A stretch of 64,000 bases of DNA from Streptomyces mirabilis (lineage in GTDB: Bacteria; Actinomycetota; Actinomycetes; Streptomycetales; Streptomycetaceae): assembly GCF_018310535.1 (NCBI RefSeq), contig NZ_CP074102.1, forward strand, positions 7,378,001-7,442,000, in the 5' to 3' direction. This document shows, piece by piece, positions 1-9,807 of the stretch. The notes below the pieces were generated by a model. The model had not been told where the DNA came from, did no database searches, and saw only the letters and a program-made list of their open reading frames with translations. How positions within the stretch are numbered: the stretch's first letter is position 1; every line of letters begins with the position of its first letter. The position numbers and the translations under genes are program-made.

Positions 1-106
1 CCCGCCCCGCCCTCAACCGGGCGGACCCGGACGGGCCGTGACCCGTTAGGGGGCGCTTCGGGGTATCGGCGCGCCACGTGGAGGGGCGCGTGGCAGCATC
101 GGCGGC

Positions 107-547
107 ATGGTGGTGGTGCGGTGGGTGCCCCGGGCGCTCGTAGGGCTTTTGCTGTGTCTCGGCGTGCTCCTGACGGGCTGCTCGTCGACGGAGTCGGCCG
201 GTACCGGGACGGGTGCGGTTACGGGAGCCCCGTCGGCTGCCCGGTCGGCGGTTCCGTCCTGGGCCCACGGGATGGCGGCCGTCGACGCGGCCCGACTTCC
301 CGCCGAGGCTCGTACGACGCTCGCCCTCATCGACAAGGGCGGCCCCTTCCCGTACACCAGGGACGGCATCGTCTTCGGGAACTTCGAGGGCATGCTGCCC
401 AAGCACCAGCGCGGCTACTACCACGAGTACACGGTCAAAACGCCCGGCGCAGACGATCGGGGAGCCCGTCGCATTGTCACCGGGCAGGGCGGTGAGATCT
501 ACTACACCGATGATCACTACAAGTCGTTCAGGGCGGTGCTGAGATGA
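107..547 (+). CDS. Guanyl-specific ribonuclease (RNase Sa/barnase family), predicted lipoprotein
   Basis: This 146-residue protein has an N-terminal hydrophobic segment ending in a lipobox LTGC (Cys25), a low-complexity linker, then an RNase Sa-like domain from about residue 63. The family's catalytic residues are visible: Glu107 in GYYHEYTV, Arg118/Arg122 in RGARRIV, and His137 in the DHY motif. The family cleaves RNA after guanosine. RNase Sa itself is a soluble secreted enzyme, so lipid anchoring outside the membrane is an unusual inference here. The stop overlaps the start of the barstar-like gene (ATGA), so the toxin-like enzyme and its likely inhibitor are translationally coupled. Confidence 0.9.
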   Translation: MVVVRWVPRALVGLLLCLGVLLTGCSSTESAGTGTGAVTGAPSAARSAVPSWAHGMAAVDAARLPAEARTTLALIDKGGPFPYTRDGIVFGNFEGMLPKHQRGYYHEYTVKTPGADDRGARRIVTGQGGEIYYTDDHYKSFRAVLR

Positions 548-930
548 CGGACGGCCCGTTGGCGGAGGTGTTCCGCGCGGCGCGCGCGGTCGGATGGCAG
601 GTCAGCGTGCTCGACCTCACCGGAGTCTCGGACAAGGCGGCCTTCATGGAACGCTGCGTCCGCGCCCTCGACCTGCCCGAATGGTTCGGCCGGAACTGGG
701 ACGCCCTCGTGGACTGCCTGGGCGACCCCGACTGGGGGCCCGCCAGCCCGGGCCGCGTCATCCTGGTGAACGGCTGGCGGCACTACGCCAAGGCACGCCC
801 CGACGAGTGGGAGACCGCCCAGGAGGTACTGGAGTCGGCCGCCGGGCACTACGAGGAGCACGACGCCACGCTGTCGGTCGTCCTCTCCCTTGGAGGATCC
901 GACCAACTGCCCCCTGACCAGCCTGGATGA
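544..930 (+). CDS. Barstar-family ribonuclease inhibitor
   Basis: This 128-residue protein has the barstar core: a hydrophobic N-terminal strand, then the signature WFGRNWDALVDCL at residues 47-59, followed by strands matching the family. Barstar proteins bind barnase-type RNases tightly in the cytoplasm and protect the producer. The start ATG overlaps the stop of the upstream guanyl RNase, which strongly supports a cognate enzyme-inhibitor pair. No signal peptide is present, so it should act in the cytoplasm. A hydrophilic tail of about 15 residues follows the conserved domain. Confidence 0.92.
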   Translation: MTDGPLAEVFRAARAVGWQVSVLDLTGVSDKAAFMERCVRALDLPEWFGRNWDALVDCLGDPDWGPASPGRVILVNGWRHYAKARPDEWETAQEVLESAAGHYEEHDATLSVVLSLGGSDQLPPDQPG

Positions 931-995
931 TCTGTGCGGGCATCACATTCAGGTCGCCATGGGACAATGAAGTACGTGCTCTTCCCCCTGGCTGA

Positions 996-2480
<1,485 letters not shown>

Positions 2481-2496
2481 CCCGTTCCACCGTCGT

Positions 2497-2527
2497 ACGG
2501 CCCCCGTGGTGCGCCCACGGGGGCCGT
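2497..2527 (+). terminator. Strong hairpin terminator after guaB1
   Basis: A perfect 13-bp inverted repeat (2497-2509 with 2515-2527) with a 5-base loop begins 16 bases after the guaB1 stop. There is no U-tract, as is usual in Streptomyces. Confidence 0.8.
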
Positions 2528-2561
2528 CGGCGTACCTGCAGCGGACTGCCGTGCGGGGGCG

Positions 2562-2679
2562 TGCGCAACCATCGAAAGGCCCCGCGCAACGAACACGCGC
2601 CGAGGTGCGATGAACGCAACGATCTTGCGGAGATGCGCAAGGTTGCTGCATTACGCCCGTGAAGCCCGGGCTCATAGGG
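2562..2679 (+). promoter_or_regulatory. Four helically phased CGCAAC boxes and promoter before the permease/AsnC operon
   Basis: The 306-base gap between guaB1 and the permease carries four same-orientation CGCAAC/CGCAAG boxes starting at 2564, 2585, 2615 and 2636, that is, spacings of 21, 30 and 21 bp (two, three and two helical turns). The third is also half of an inverted repeat CGCAA-N5-TTGCG (2615-2629), and the fourth continues into GCAAGGTTGC. A plausible promoter follows: TTACGC at 2651, 17 bp, TAGGGT at 2674. Phased boxes beside a promoter are typical of Lrp/AsnC binding, and the operon encodes such a regulator. Binding itself is inferred. Confidence 0.6.
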
Positions 2680-2786
2680 TCAAGCGCTGTACATGGCGTG
2701 GCGGGGACCCCGCTCGGTGGGTCCCTGCTGCCAGGGGCGCCGCCGGTCCCCGCCGTATCGACCGGCAGCGATGAAGGAGCCACCGA

Positions 2787-4253
2787 GTGCTCGATCAAGG
2801 CGCACCCCCGCAGTCCCGCACAGAGTCCGCCGCACCGTCCCCGGGTGTCGGCGCGCGCCTCATGCGCCGCAAGCCCGTGGAACGCCTGGTGGCCGAGGGC
2901 GGCCAGGGCGAGGGAGGCTCGCTCAGGCGCTCCCTCGGGCTGTGGCAGCTCACCATGATCAGCATCGGTGCCACCCTCGGCACCGGCATCTTCGTGGTCC
3001 TCGGCGAGGCTGTCCCCAAGGCCGGACCCGCGGTCACCCTCTCCTTCGTGATCGCCGGCCTCACGGCGCTCTTCTCGGCCCTCTCGTACGCCGAGCTGGC
3101 CGGCACCATCCCGGTCGCAGGATCCTCGTATTCGTATGCGTACGCAACGATGGGTGAGCTGATCGCCTGGATCTGCGGCTGGTGTCTGGTCCTGGAGTAC
3201 GGCGTGTCGGTGGCCGCCGTCGCGGTCGGCTGGGGCGAGTACCTCAACGAACTGCTCGACGGCACGATCGGCGTCACCATCCCGGACGCGCTCTCCGCAC
3301 CTCCCGGTGACGGCGGCATCTTCAACCTGCCCGCCCTGATCGTCGTGATGCTCGCCATGGCCTTCCTGCTCGGTGGCGCCAAGGAGTCCGCACGCGCCAA
3401 CACGATCATGGTGGCCGTGAAGATCGTCGCGCTGCTGCTGTTCTGCGCGATCGGCATCCAGGGCTTCAAGTCCGGCAACTACGAGCACTTCATGCCGCTC
3501 GGCATGGCGGGCGTCAGCGCCGCCGGCGCCACGCTGTTCTTCTCGTACATCGGCTTCGACGCCGCCTCCACCGCAGGTGAGGAGGCCAAGAACCCGCAGC
3601 GCGACCTGCCCCGCGCGATCATGCTCTCGCTGGTCATCGTGACGGCGCTGTACGTCGTCGTCGCGGCCGTCGCCGTCGGCGCGAAGCCCTGGCGGAAGTT
3701 CAACGACTCGGAGGCAGCGCTCGCCGAGATCATGAAGAACGTCACCGGGCAGACCTTCTGGGGCACGCTGCTCGCCGCCGGTGCCGTCATCGCCATCGCC
3801 AGCGTCGTCCTGACCGTGCTCTACGGTCAGACCCGCATCCTGTTCGCCATGTCCCGCGACGGGCTCGTGCCCAAGGTGTTCTCGCGCGTCCACCCGAAGA
3901 CCGGCGCGCCTCGCGCCAACACCGTGATCGTCTCGCTGTTCTGCGGTGTCCTCGCCGCCGCGATCCCGCTCGGCCAGCTCGCCGACGCCACCAGCATCGG
4001 CACCCTCTTCGCCTTCGCGCTGGTCAATGTCGCCGTCGTGGTGCTGCGCCGGACGCGCCCGGAGATGCGGCGCACCTTCCGGGTGCCGCTGTCGCCGGTG
4101 CTGCCCGCGATCGGCTTCGCCCTGTGCGTGTGGATGATGGGCAGCCTTTCGGCCGTCACCTGGGTGGTCTTCGGAGTCTGGATGGCCGCCGGGCTCGTGT
4201 TCTACTTCAGTTACGGCTACCGCCGATCCCGTCTCGCGCCATCAGAAAAGTGA
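2787..4253 (+). CDS. APC-family amino acid permease (cationic amino acid transporter type)
   Basis: This 488-residue membrane protein has about 12 hydrophobic helices and the APC superfamily opening LTMISIGATLGTGIFVVLGE in the first helix. It also has the FFSYIGFDAASTAGEEAKNPQRD stretch (shown in part) that marks the CAT/YfnA group. The GTG start has AAGGAG at 2774-2779, 7 bases upstream. The family imports amino acids, often basic or branched-chain, by proton symport; the substrate is not readable from sequence. The AsnC-type regulator begins 10 bases after its stop, so the two form one operon. Shared CGCAAC boxes with davA hint at lysine or another amino acid degraded by DavB. Confidence 0.88.
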   Translation: MLDQGAPPQSRTESAAPSPGVGARLMRRKPVERLVAEGGQGEGGSLRRSLGLWQLTMISIGATLGTGIFVVLGEAVPKAGPAVTLSFVIAGLTALFSALSYAELAGTIPVAGSSYSYAYATMGELIAWICGWCLVLEYGVSVAAVAVGWGEYLNELLDGTIGVTIPDALSAPPGDGGIFNLPALIVVMLAMAFLLGGAKESARANTIMVAVKIVALLLFCAIGIQGFKSGNYEHFMPLGMAGVSAAGATLFFSYIGFDAASTAGEEAKNPQRDLPRAIMLSLVIVTALYVVVAAVAVGAKPWRKFNDSEAALAEIMKNVTGQTFWGTLLAAGAVIAIASVVLTVLYGQTRILFAMSRDGLVPKVFSRVHPKTGAPRANTVIVSLFCGVLAAAIPLGQLADATSIGTLFAFALVNVAVVVLRRTRPEMRRTFRVPLSPVLPAIGFALCVWMMGSLSAVTWVVFGVWMAAGLVFYFSYGYRRSRLAPSEK

Positions 4254-4263
4254 AACACCCGCA

Positions 4264-4716
4264 GTGCTGAACGATCTCGACGAACGCATCGTGCACGCCC
4301 TCGCCGAGGACGCCCGCCGCTCCTACGCCGACATCGGCCAACTGGTCGGCCTGTCCGCGCCCGCCGTGAAGCGACGGGTGGACCGGCTGCGGGCCACGGG
4401 TGCCATCACCGGGTTCACCGTGCGGGTGGATCCGGCGGCGCTGGGGTGGGAGACGGAGGGGTTCGTCGAGATCTACTGCCGCCGGAACACCTCGCCGGAG
4501 ACCATTCAGCGGGGGCTGGAGCGGTATCAGGAGGTGGTGGCCGCGTCCACCGTCACGGGGGAGGCGGACGCGGTGGTGCAGGTCTTCGCTTCCGACATGC
4601 GGCACTTCGAGCGGGTGTTGGAGCGGATTGCGGGCGAGCCGTTCGTGGAGCGTACGAAGTCGGTGCTGGTGTTGTCTCCGTTGCTGCGGCGGTTTTCGTC
4701 CGGGTCGCCCACGTAA
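4264..4716 (+). CDS. Lrp/AsnC family transcriptional regulator
   Basis: This 150-residue protein has an N-terminal helix-turn-helix (residues 1-60, opening LNDLDERIVHALAEDARRSY, with recognition-helix region SAPAVKRRVDRL) and a C-terminal RAM ligand/oligomerisation domain (about 68-143). It lies directly downstream of the amino-acid permease with a GTG start, so it is probably co-transcribed and regulates its own operon in response to an amino acid. The phased CGCAAC boxes before the permease and before davA are the best candidate operators. It differs from the second Lrp-type regulator in the window at 48210. Confidence 0.92.
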   Translation: MLNDLDERIVHALAEDARRSYADIGQLVGLSAPAVKRRVDRLRATGAITGFTVRVDPAALGWETEGFVEIYCRRNTSPETIQRGLERYQEVVAASTVTGEADAVVQVFASDMRHFERVLERIAGEPFVERTKSVLVLSPLLRRFSSGSPT

Positions 4717-4756
4717 GGGGGCGCTGGGGGGCTGGGCGGCGGCTGCGGGTTGTGTG

Positions 4757-4794
4757 TGGCTGGGCGCGCAGTCCCCCGCGCCCCTTCGGGGCGC
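4757..4794. repeat. Dispersed Streptomyces intergenic repeat (copy 1) with terminator hairpin
   Basis: The stretch reads as a GC-rich block containing the GCGCGCAG..CCCCGCGCCCC motif and ends in a 7-bp stem GCGCCCC-TTC-GGGGCGC (4778-4794). It separates the convergent AsnC and GntR genes and probably terminates both. Related copies occur near 34500, 52400 and, inverted, 57690. Confidence 0.7.
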
Positions 4795-4800
4795 TCCACC

Positions 4801-5541
4801 TCACTCCGCTGTTTTGCGGGCCAGCGCGTTGTTGCCGATCGAGTTGTGGACGCTGAAGCTCACCGCGTCCGAGCGGTAGCGGTCGTCGGACCATTCCACC
4901 GGGCGGCCTTCGCGGGTGGTGGTGACGCGGCGGACCCTCAGGAGGGGACTGGTGCGGCGGACGCCGAGGAGGTCGGCGTCCTGGGCGCCCGCCGCCACCG
5001 CGTCGATGACGTGCTCGCCGTAGGCGAAGACCAGGCCGGTGTCCTCGTAGAGCCGCTGGGTGACCGAGGGGCAGTCGGGCTCGATGGCCTCGACGGCGGG
5101 GGAGATCCAGTCCGCGTACACGGTCCGTTCCAGGAGGACCGGCTCGCCGTCCAGGCCGCGGATCCGCAGGACGTGCAACACCGGTGATGCCTCGGGGAGT
5201 TGGAGGCGCACGGCGTCCTCCGCGGTCGCCGGGCGGTGCTCCTGCTCGACGACGTGTCCCGTCGCCTCCCGGCCCATCGCGCGCGCCCACTGGGCGAAGC
5301 TGCGCAGTTCGGCGAAGCTCTGGCTGCGACGGCTGGCGAGGACTACCCGGCGGGCGCCCTGGCGGGAGCCGATGAGGCCCTCGGCGGTCAGGGCCGCGAC
5401 GGCCTGGCGGACCGTGCCGCGCGCCACGCCGTACTGGGCCGCGAGGTCCGTCTCCGCGGGCAGCAGACTGCCCACCGTGTACTCCTCGCGGTCGATCGCC
5501 CGCCGCAGCTCATCGGCGATCTCCTCGTGTCGCGCCGGCAT
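4801..5541 (-). CDS. GntR/HutC family transcriptional regulator with UTRA domain
   Basis: This 246-residue protein has a GntR winged helix at the N-terminus (residues about 5-72, with LLPAETDLAAQYGVARGTVR and QAVAALTAEGLI). A UTRA effector domain follows from about residue 90 (HVLRIRGLDGEPVLLERTVY). UTRA regulators sense small phosphorylated or sugar-like ligands. It diverges from the ABC importer operon, and a palindrome of HutC type lies in the shared upstream region, so it most likely represses that operon and perhaps itself. The ATG is preceded by AGGGGAAG. Confidence 0.93.
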   Translation of the reverse strand: MPARHEEIADELRRAIDREEYTVGSLLPAETDLAAQYGVARGTVRQAVAALTAEGLIGSRQGARRVVLASRRSQSFAELRSFAQWARAMGREATGHVVEQEHRPATAEDAVRLQLPEASPVLHVLRIRGLDGEPVLLERTVYADWISPAVEAIEPDCPSVTQRLYEDTGLVFAYGEHVIDAVAAGAQDADLLGVRRTSPLLRVRRVTTTREGRPVEWSDDRYRSDAVSFSVHNSIGNNALARKTAE

Positions 5542-5561
5542 GCTTCCCCTCTGACTCGACT

Positions 5562-5573
5562 GCTGTGCACAGC
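5562..5573. promoter_or_regulatory. 12-bp palindrome beside the GntR start
   Basis: GCTGTGCACAGC is a perfect palindrome about 20 bases upstream of the GntR start codon. It may be a second operator or a site for another regulator; its function is not established by sequence. Confidence 0.35.
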
Positions 5574-5693
5574 GTGACCAGCCTAATCGAGATCCGAAGG
5601 TGATCGGCGCGGGCCGGGATTGTGCAGGGAATCAAGGGTCACGGTTTCGCCAAAGTTTACGAACAGGACACCAACGCCGGGCCTACTGGGGCC

Positions 5694-5711
5694 AACTTGT
5701 TCAGACAAGTT
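5694..5711. promoter_or_regulatory. Putative GntR/HutC operator upstream of the ABC importer operon
   Basis: AACTTGT-TCAG-ACAAGTT is a perfect 7-bp inverted repeat ending 42 bases before the binding-protein start. It closely resembles the ACTTGTnTAGACAAGT sites bound by UTRA-type GntR regulators. The divergent GntR gene makes this the obvious operator. Confidence 0.65.
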
Positions 5712-5753
5712 CTCCGCACTACCCGAACCCTCGTGCGTACTCCTGGAGAGACC

Positions 5754-6911
5754 GTGACCGTGTTCCTGCCGAGGACCGCCGTCCTCACCGGCGGCCTCGC
5801 CGTCGCCGCCGCCCTCGCCCTCAGCGCCTGTGGCGCGGCCCCCGACGACAAGTCGACCACCGCCGACGGCAAGAGCGCGGCCACCGCGACCTCCGCCGCG
5901 GACTTCGGCGGCCTCGACGCCCTGGTCAAGGCCGCCAAGAAGGAGGGCACGCTGCACGCGATCGCCCTGCCCCGCGACTGGGCCAACTACGGCGCCCTGA
6001 TCGACGGCTTCAAGAAGAAGTACGGCATCAAGATCGAGGTGGAGAACCCGGACGGCTCCAGCCAGGACGAGATCAACGCCGTGACGTCGAGGAAGGGGCA
6101 GGACCGTGCCCCGGACGTCCTCGACCTGGGCAGCTCGTTCGCGCTCAGCGCCGCCCAGCAGGGGCTGCTCGCGCCGTACAAGGTGACCGCCTTCGCCGAC
6201 ATCCCCGAGGGGCAGAAGGACGCGCAGGGCCGCTGGTTCAACGACTACGGCGGCTACATCTCCATCGGCTGCGACGCCAAGAAGGTCAAGGAGTGCCCGA
6301 AGACCTTCAAGGACCTGCTCAAGCCGGAGTACAAGGGTCAGGTCGCCCTCAACGGCAACCCCACCAAGTCCGGTTCGGCCTTCGGCGGTGTCTACGCGGC
6401 CTCGCTCGCCAATGGTGGTTCGTTCGACGACATCCAGCCCGGCCTGGACTTCTTCGCCAAGCTGAAGAAGAACGGCAACTACACGCCCGTCGAGTCGACC
6501 CCGGCCACCGTCGAGAAGGGCGAGACCCCGATCAGCATCGACTGGGACTACCTGAACGCCGGTTACGCCGACGAGTTCAAGTCCAAGGGCGTCGACTGGA
6601 CGGTCACGGTCCCCTCGGACGGCAAGTTCTCCCAGTACTACTCCCAGGCCATCAACAAGGACGCCCCGCACCCGGCGGCCGCCCGCCTGTGGCAGGAGTA
6701 CCTCTACAGCGCCGAGGGCCAGAACCTCTGGCTCATGGGCTACGCCCGCCCGGCCCTGATGACCGCCATGCAGACCGCCGGCACCCTCGACAAGACCGCC
6801 GCGGCCAAACTCCCCGCGGTCTCCGGCACGCCGAGCTTCCCGACCGAGGCCCAGCAGGCCAAGGCCAAGACGGTCCTCGCGCAGGGCTGGGGCAAGGCCG
6901 TCTCCGGATGA
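5754..6911 (+). CDS. ABC transporter substrate-binding lipoprotein (iron/2-AEP/polyamine-type)
   Basis: The protein has 385 residues from the GTG at 5754, which follows GGAGAG at 5745-5750. An in-frame upstream extension to 5622 is rejected because it would put the signal peptide 44 residues inside. From the GTG there is a short basic N-terminus, a hydrophobic core and the lipobox LSAC (Cys26). The mature part resembles extracellular solute-binding proteins of the Fe3+/thiamine/aminoethylphosphonate/spermidine group. The ligand is unknown. It is the first gene of an importer operon, its stop overlapping the first permease (ATGA). The downstream HAD-EEP enzyme suggests a phosphorylated or phosphodiester substrate. 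Confidence 0.85.
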   Translation: MTVFLPRTAVLTGGLAVAAALALSACGAAPDDKSTTADGKSAATATSAADFGGLDALVKAAKKEGTLHAIALPRDWANYGALIDGFKKKYGIKIEVENPDGSSQDEINAVTSRKGQDRAPDVLDLGSSFALSAAQQGLLAPYKVTAFADIPEGQKDAQGRWFNDYGGYISIGCDAKKVKECPKTFKDLLKPEYKGQVALNGNPTKSGSAFGGVYAASLANGGSFDDIQPGLDFFAKLKKNGNYTPVESTPATVEKGETPISIDWDYLNAGYADEFKSKGVDWTVTVPSDGKFSQYYSQAINKDAPHPAAARLWQEYLYSAEGQNLWLMGYARPALMTAMQTAGTLDKTAAAKLPAVSGTPSFPTEAQQAKAKTVLAQGWGKAVSG

Positions 6912-7819
6912 CCACCGTCCTCACCGAGGCCGAGGCCGAGGTGACGCCCGCCGCCGCCGCTTCCCGGCGGCGGCGGCGCCGCGCCCCCGGCTGGCTCGCC
7001 GTGCTCCCGCTGCTCGTCTTCGTCGCGATCGCCTTCGGCATCCCCGCCCTGGCCATGCTGAACGGCGCCTTCACCGTCAAGGACCAGACGACCGGCGCCA
7101 CCTCGTACACCACGGCCAACCTGACCGACTCGCTCCAGGGCGCCTACCTCACCGCCCTGATCGGCAGCGTCAAGCTGTCCGCGGTCTCCGCGGGCATCGC
7201 GACCGTCCTCGGACTGCCGCTCGCCCAGGCCGTGGTGACCTCCCGCTTCCGCGCCCTGCGCGAGGCGGTCCTCACCGCGTCCGGCGTCCTCGCCAACTTC
7301 GGCGGCGTCCCGCTGGCCTTCGCGTTCGTCGCCACCCTCGGCAACGCGGGTGTCCTGACCGAGCACCTGGGCCTGAAGGACAAGGGCTGGAACCTCTACA
7401 GCTTCTGGGGCCTGGTCATCGTCTACCTGTACTTCCTGATCCCGCTGATGGTCCTCACCATCACGCCCGCCCTGGACGGCCTGCGCTCCCAGTGGCGCGA
7501 GGCCGCCCAGAACAACGGCGCCACCGGAATCCAGTACTGGCGGCACGTCGCCCTCCCCGTCCTGACCCCCTCCCTGCTCGGCGGCCTCGTGCTGCTCTTC
7601 GGCAGCGCCTTCGCCGCGTACGCCACCGCGGCGGCCATGGTGGGCAGTGCGGTCCCGCTGGTCACCCTGCAGATCGCCGACGCCATCTCCGGCAACGTCC
7701 TGGTCGGCCAGGAGAACGTGGCGCTCGCCCTCAGCCTCGACATGGTCCTCATCGCGGGCCTGGTCATGGCCGTGTACCTGCCCCTGCAACGACGGAGCGC
7801 GCGATGGCTGGAAGCCTGA
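6908..7819 (+). CDS. ABC transporter permease 1
   Basis: A 303-residue inner-membrane permease with a basic N-terminus (SRRRRRRAPGW), about six hydrophobic helices and the EAA-type loop WREAAQNNGATGIQYWRHVA that contacts the ATPase. The start ATG overlaps the stop of the binding-protein gene. The reading frame is open much further upstream, into the binding-protein gene, but that part is a shadow with arginine-rich composition. It works with the next gene as a heterodimeric channel. Confidence 0.88.
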   Translation: MTTVLTEAEAEVTPAAAASRRRRRRAPGWLAVLPLLVFVAIAFGIPALAMLNGAFTVKDQTTGATSYTTANLTDSLQGAYLTALIGSVKLSAVSAGIATVLGLPLAQAVVTSRFRALREAVLTASGVLANFGGVPLAFAFVATLGNAGVLTEHLGLKDKGWNLYSFWGLVIVYLYFLIPLMVLTITPALDGLRSQWREAAQNNGATGIQYWRHVALPVLTPSLLGGLVLLFGSAFAAYATAAAMVGSAVPLVTLQIADAISGNVLVGQENVALALSLDMVLIAGLVMAVYLPLQRRSARWLEA

Positions 7820-8682
7820 ACAATCCCGCTCGGGTCCTGAAGCCCGCCCGCGGGGCGAACAAGTCCGTACGCGTACGCCCCTGGCGCGGGGTCGTCCTCG
7901 TCTGCGCCGGGCTCTACTTCCTGGTCCCGCTCGCCGCGTCCGTGATCTTCACGGTCGACGTGCCGAACCAGGGAATCACCTTCGACGCGTACCGCCAGAT
8001 CGTCTCCGCCGACGGCTTCGGCTCCAGCCTGCTGCTGTCGCTGGAACTGGCCGCCGCCACCATCGCCGTGGTCCTGCTGCTGATGGTGCCCGCGATGGTC
8101 GCGCTGCGGCTCGGTGCCCCGAAGCTGCGGCCCGTGGTGGAGGTGATCTGCTCGCTGCCGCTGGTCGTGCCGCCGATCGCCTTCGTCGCCGGGATCGCCA
8201 CGGTCCTCAAGTGGGGACCCGAACACCTCTCCCGCACCCCACTGTTCGAGACGTTCGTGGCCCTCCAGAACCCCGACTTTCCGTTCGTGCTCGTCCTCGC
8301 GTACGTAGTGATGGCGCTGCCGTTCGTGTACCGGGCCCAGGACGCCGGGCTGCGCGCCGTCGACGTACGCACCCTCGTCGAGGCCGCGCGCAGCTGCGGG
8401 GCGAACTGGCCGCAGGCGCTGGTACGGGTCGTGCTGCCCAATCTGCGCGGGGCACTGCTCAACGCCTCCTTCCTCACGCTGGCCCTGGTGCTCGGCGAGT
8501 TCACCGTCGCCCAGCTGCTCGGCTTCCAGCCCTTCGCCGTGTGGATCTACAGCGTCGGCGGCTCGCAGGCCCAGCTCTCCGTCGCCGTCTCCGTGCTCAG
8601 CCTGCTCGTCACCTGGGCCCTGCTCCTCTCGCTCGCCGGGCTCGGCGGGCGCTCCCGTTCCGCTTCCGCATCCCGGGGATGA
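7804..8682 (+). CDS. ABC transporter permease 2
   Basis: A 292-residue permease with six hydrophobic stretches and an EAA loop around LVEAARSCGANWPQALVRVV. The ATG at 7804 overlaps the 3' end of permease 1 by 16 bases, so the two are translationally coupled. The ATPase gene starts 3 bases after its stop. Frame continuity further upstream (to 7492) is a shadow of permease 1. Confidence 0.88.
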   Translation: MAGSLNNPARVLKPARGANKSVRVRPWRGVVLVCAGLYFLVPLAASVIFTVDVPNQGITFDAYRQIVSADGFGSSLLLSLELAAATIAVVLLLMVPAMVALRLGAPKLRPVVEVICSLPLVVPPIAFVAGIATVLKWGPEHLSRTPLFETFVALQNPDFPFVLVLAYVVMALPFVYRAQDAGLRAVDVRTLVEAARSCGANWPQALVRVVLPNLRGALLNASFLTLALVLGEFTVAQLLGFQPFAVWIYSVGGSQAQLSVAVSVLSLLVTWALLLSLAGLGGRSRSASASRG

Positions 8683-8685
8683 ACC

Positions 8686-9762
8686 ATGACCGTCACCACG
8701 CTTGAGAAGGCCGCCGGCGCCAAGGCCGCCACCGTTGAATTCCGGGGCCTGCGGCGGGAGTTCGGCCCGACCGTCGCCCTCGACGGCCTCGATCTGACCG
8801 TCCGGCCCGGCGAACTCCTCGCGCTGCTCGGCCCCTCCGGTTGCGGCAAGACCACCGCGCTGCGCATGCTCGCCGGGTTCGAACACCCCGACTCCGGCGA
8901 GGTGCTGGTCGACGGCGAGGACGTCACCCGGGTCCCGGCCCACCGCCGCGACGCGGGGATGGTCTTCCAGTCGTACAGCCTCTTCCCGCACCTCAGTGCC
9001 CTCGACAACGTGGCCTTCGGGCTGCGGATGCGCAAGGTGCGTACCGCCGAACGGCGTTCCCGCGCGGCCGAGTTGCTCGACCTCGTGGGACTCGCCGACA
9101 AGGGCGAGCGGTTCCCGCACCAGCTTTCCGGCGGCCAGCAGCAGCGCATCGCACTGGCCCGCGCACTCGCCCTGCGTCCGCGCGTGCTGCTGCTCGACGA
9201 GCCCCTCTCCGCCCTGGACGCCAAGGTGCGGCTCACCCTGCGCGAGGAGATCCGCCGGCTTCAGCAGGAACTCGGCATCACCACGCTGTTCGTGACACAC
9301 GATCAGGAAGAGGCGCTGTCCATGGCGGACCGCGTCGCCGTGATGCGGGCCGGGCGGCTCGAACAGTGTGCCGCGCCCGCCGAGCTGTACGGGCGGCCCG
9401 CGACCGCCTTCGTCGCCGAGTTCGTCGGCACGATGAGCCGGATTCCGGGACGGCTGGACTCCGGCGTGGCCGAGGTGCTCGGACAGCGGCTGCCGGTCGA
9501 CGGGGACGCGCCCGCCGCGACGGAGATCGACGTGCTCGTACGGCCCGAGGCGGTGCGGGTACGGGCCGACGACGCCGGGACCGCCCGTGTCGTCGCCACC
9601 GCCTTCCTCGGTGCCGCAACCCGCGTCACCGTCCGGCTCCCGGACGCCACCGAGGTCAAGGCCGACCTGCCCACGCACGAGGCCGCCGGGCTCGGCTCGG
9701 GCGCCGCCGTGACCGTGAGCCTGCCGGAGCGGCCGGTGCTGGTCGCCGAGCGCTCGCATTAA
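8686..9762 (+). CDS. ABC transporter ATP-binding protein (PotA/FbpC type)
   Basis: This 358-residue ATPase has Walker A GPSGCGKTTA, a Q-loop, signature LSGGQQQRIALARAL, Walker B VLLLDEPLSALD and the switch histidine in FVTHDQEEAL. A C-terminal TOBE-like domain (from about residue 270) is typical of importers of the spermidine/iron/phosphonate class. It energises the two permeases encoded immediately upstream. Confidence 0.93.
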   Translation: MTVTTLEKAAGAKAATVEFRGLRREFGPTVALDGLDLTVRPGELLALLGPSGCGKTTALRMLAGFEHPDSGEVLVDGEDVTRVPAHRRDAGMVFQSYSLFPHLSALDNVAFGLRMRKVRTAERRSRAAELLDLVGLADKGERFPHQLSGGQQQRIALARALALRPRVLLLDEPLSALDAKVRLTLREEIRRLQQELGITTLFVTHDQEEALSMADRVAVMRAGRLEQCAAPAELYGRPATAFVAEFVGTMSRIPGRLDSGVAEVLGQRLPVDGDAPAATEIDVLVRPEAVRVRADDAGTARVVATAFLGAATRVTVRLPDATEVKADLPTHEAAGLGSGAAVTVSLPERPVLVAERSH

Positions 9763-9807
9763 CAGATGCATCCCCCCACTGAGTTACGCCGAGTGAAAGA
9801 GAGCACC

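Noticed and set aside
1..106. Possible gene fragment at the window's left edge
   Set aside because: No open frame with coding character continues to the edge; only a weak GCCACG/CGTGGC hairpin (73-94) is visible before the RNase gene.
5622..5753. Longer N-terminus for the binding protein
   Set aside because: It would bury the signal peptide and cover the GntR operator; GTG 5754 has a ribosome-binding site and a proper lipobox distance.
5600..6907. Upstream extension of permease 1 giving a 739-residue protein
   Set aside because: The extra part is the binding-protein gene read in a second frame; the true start ATG 6908 overlaps the upstream stop.
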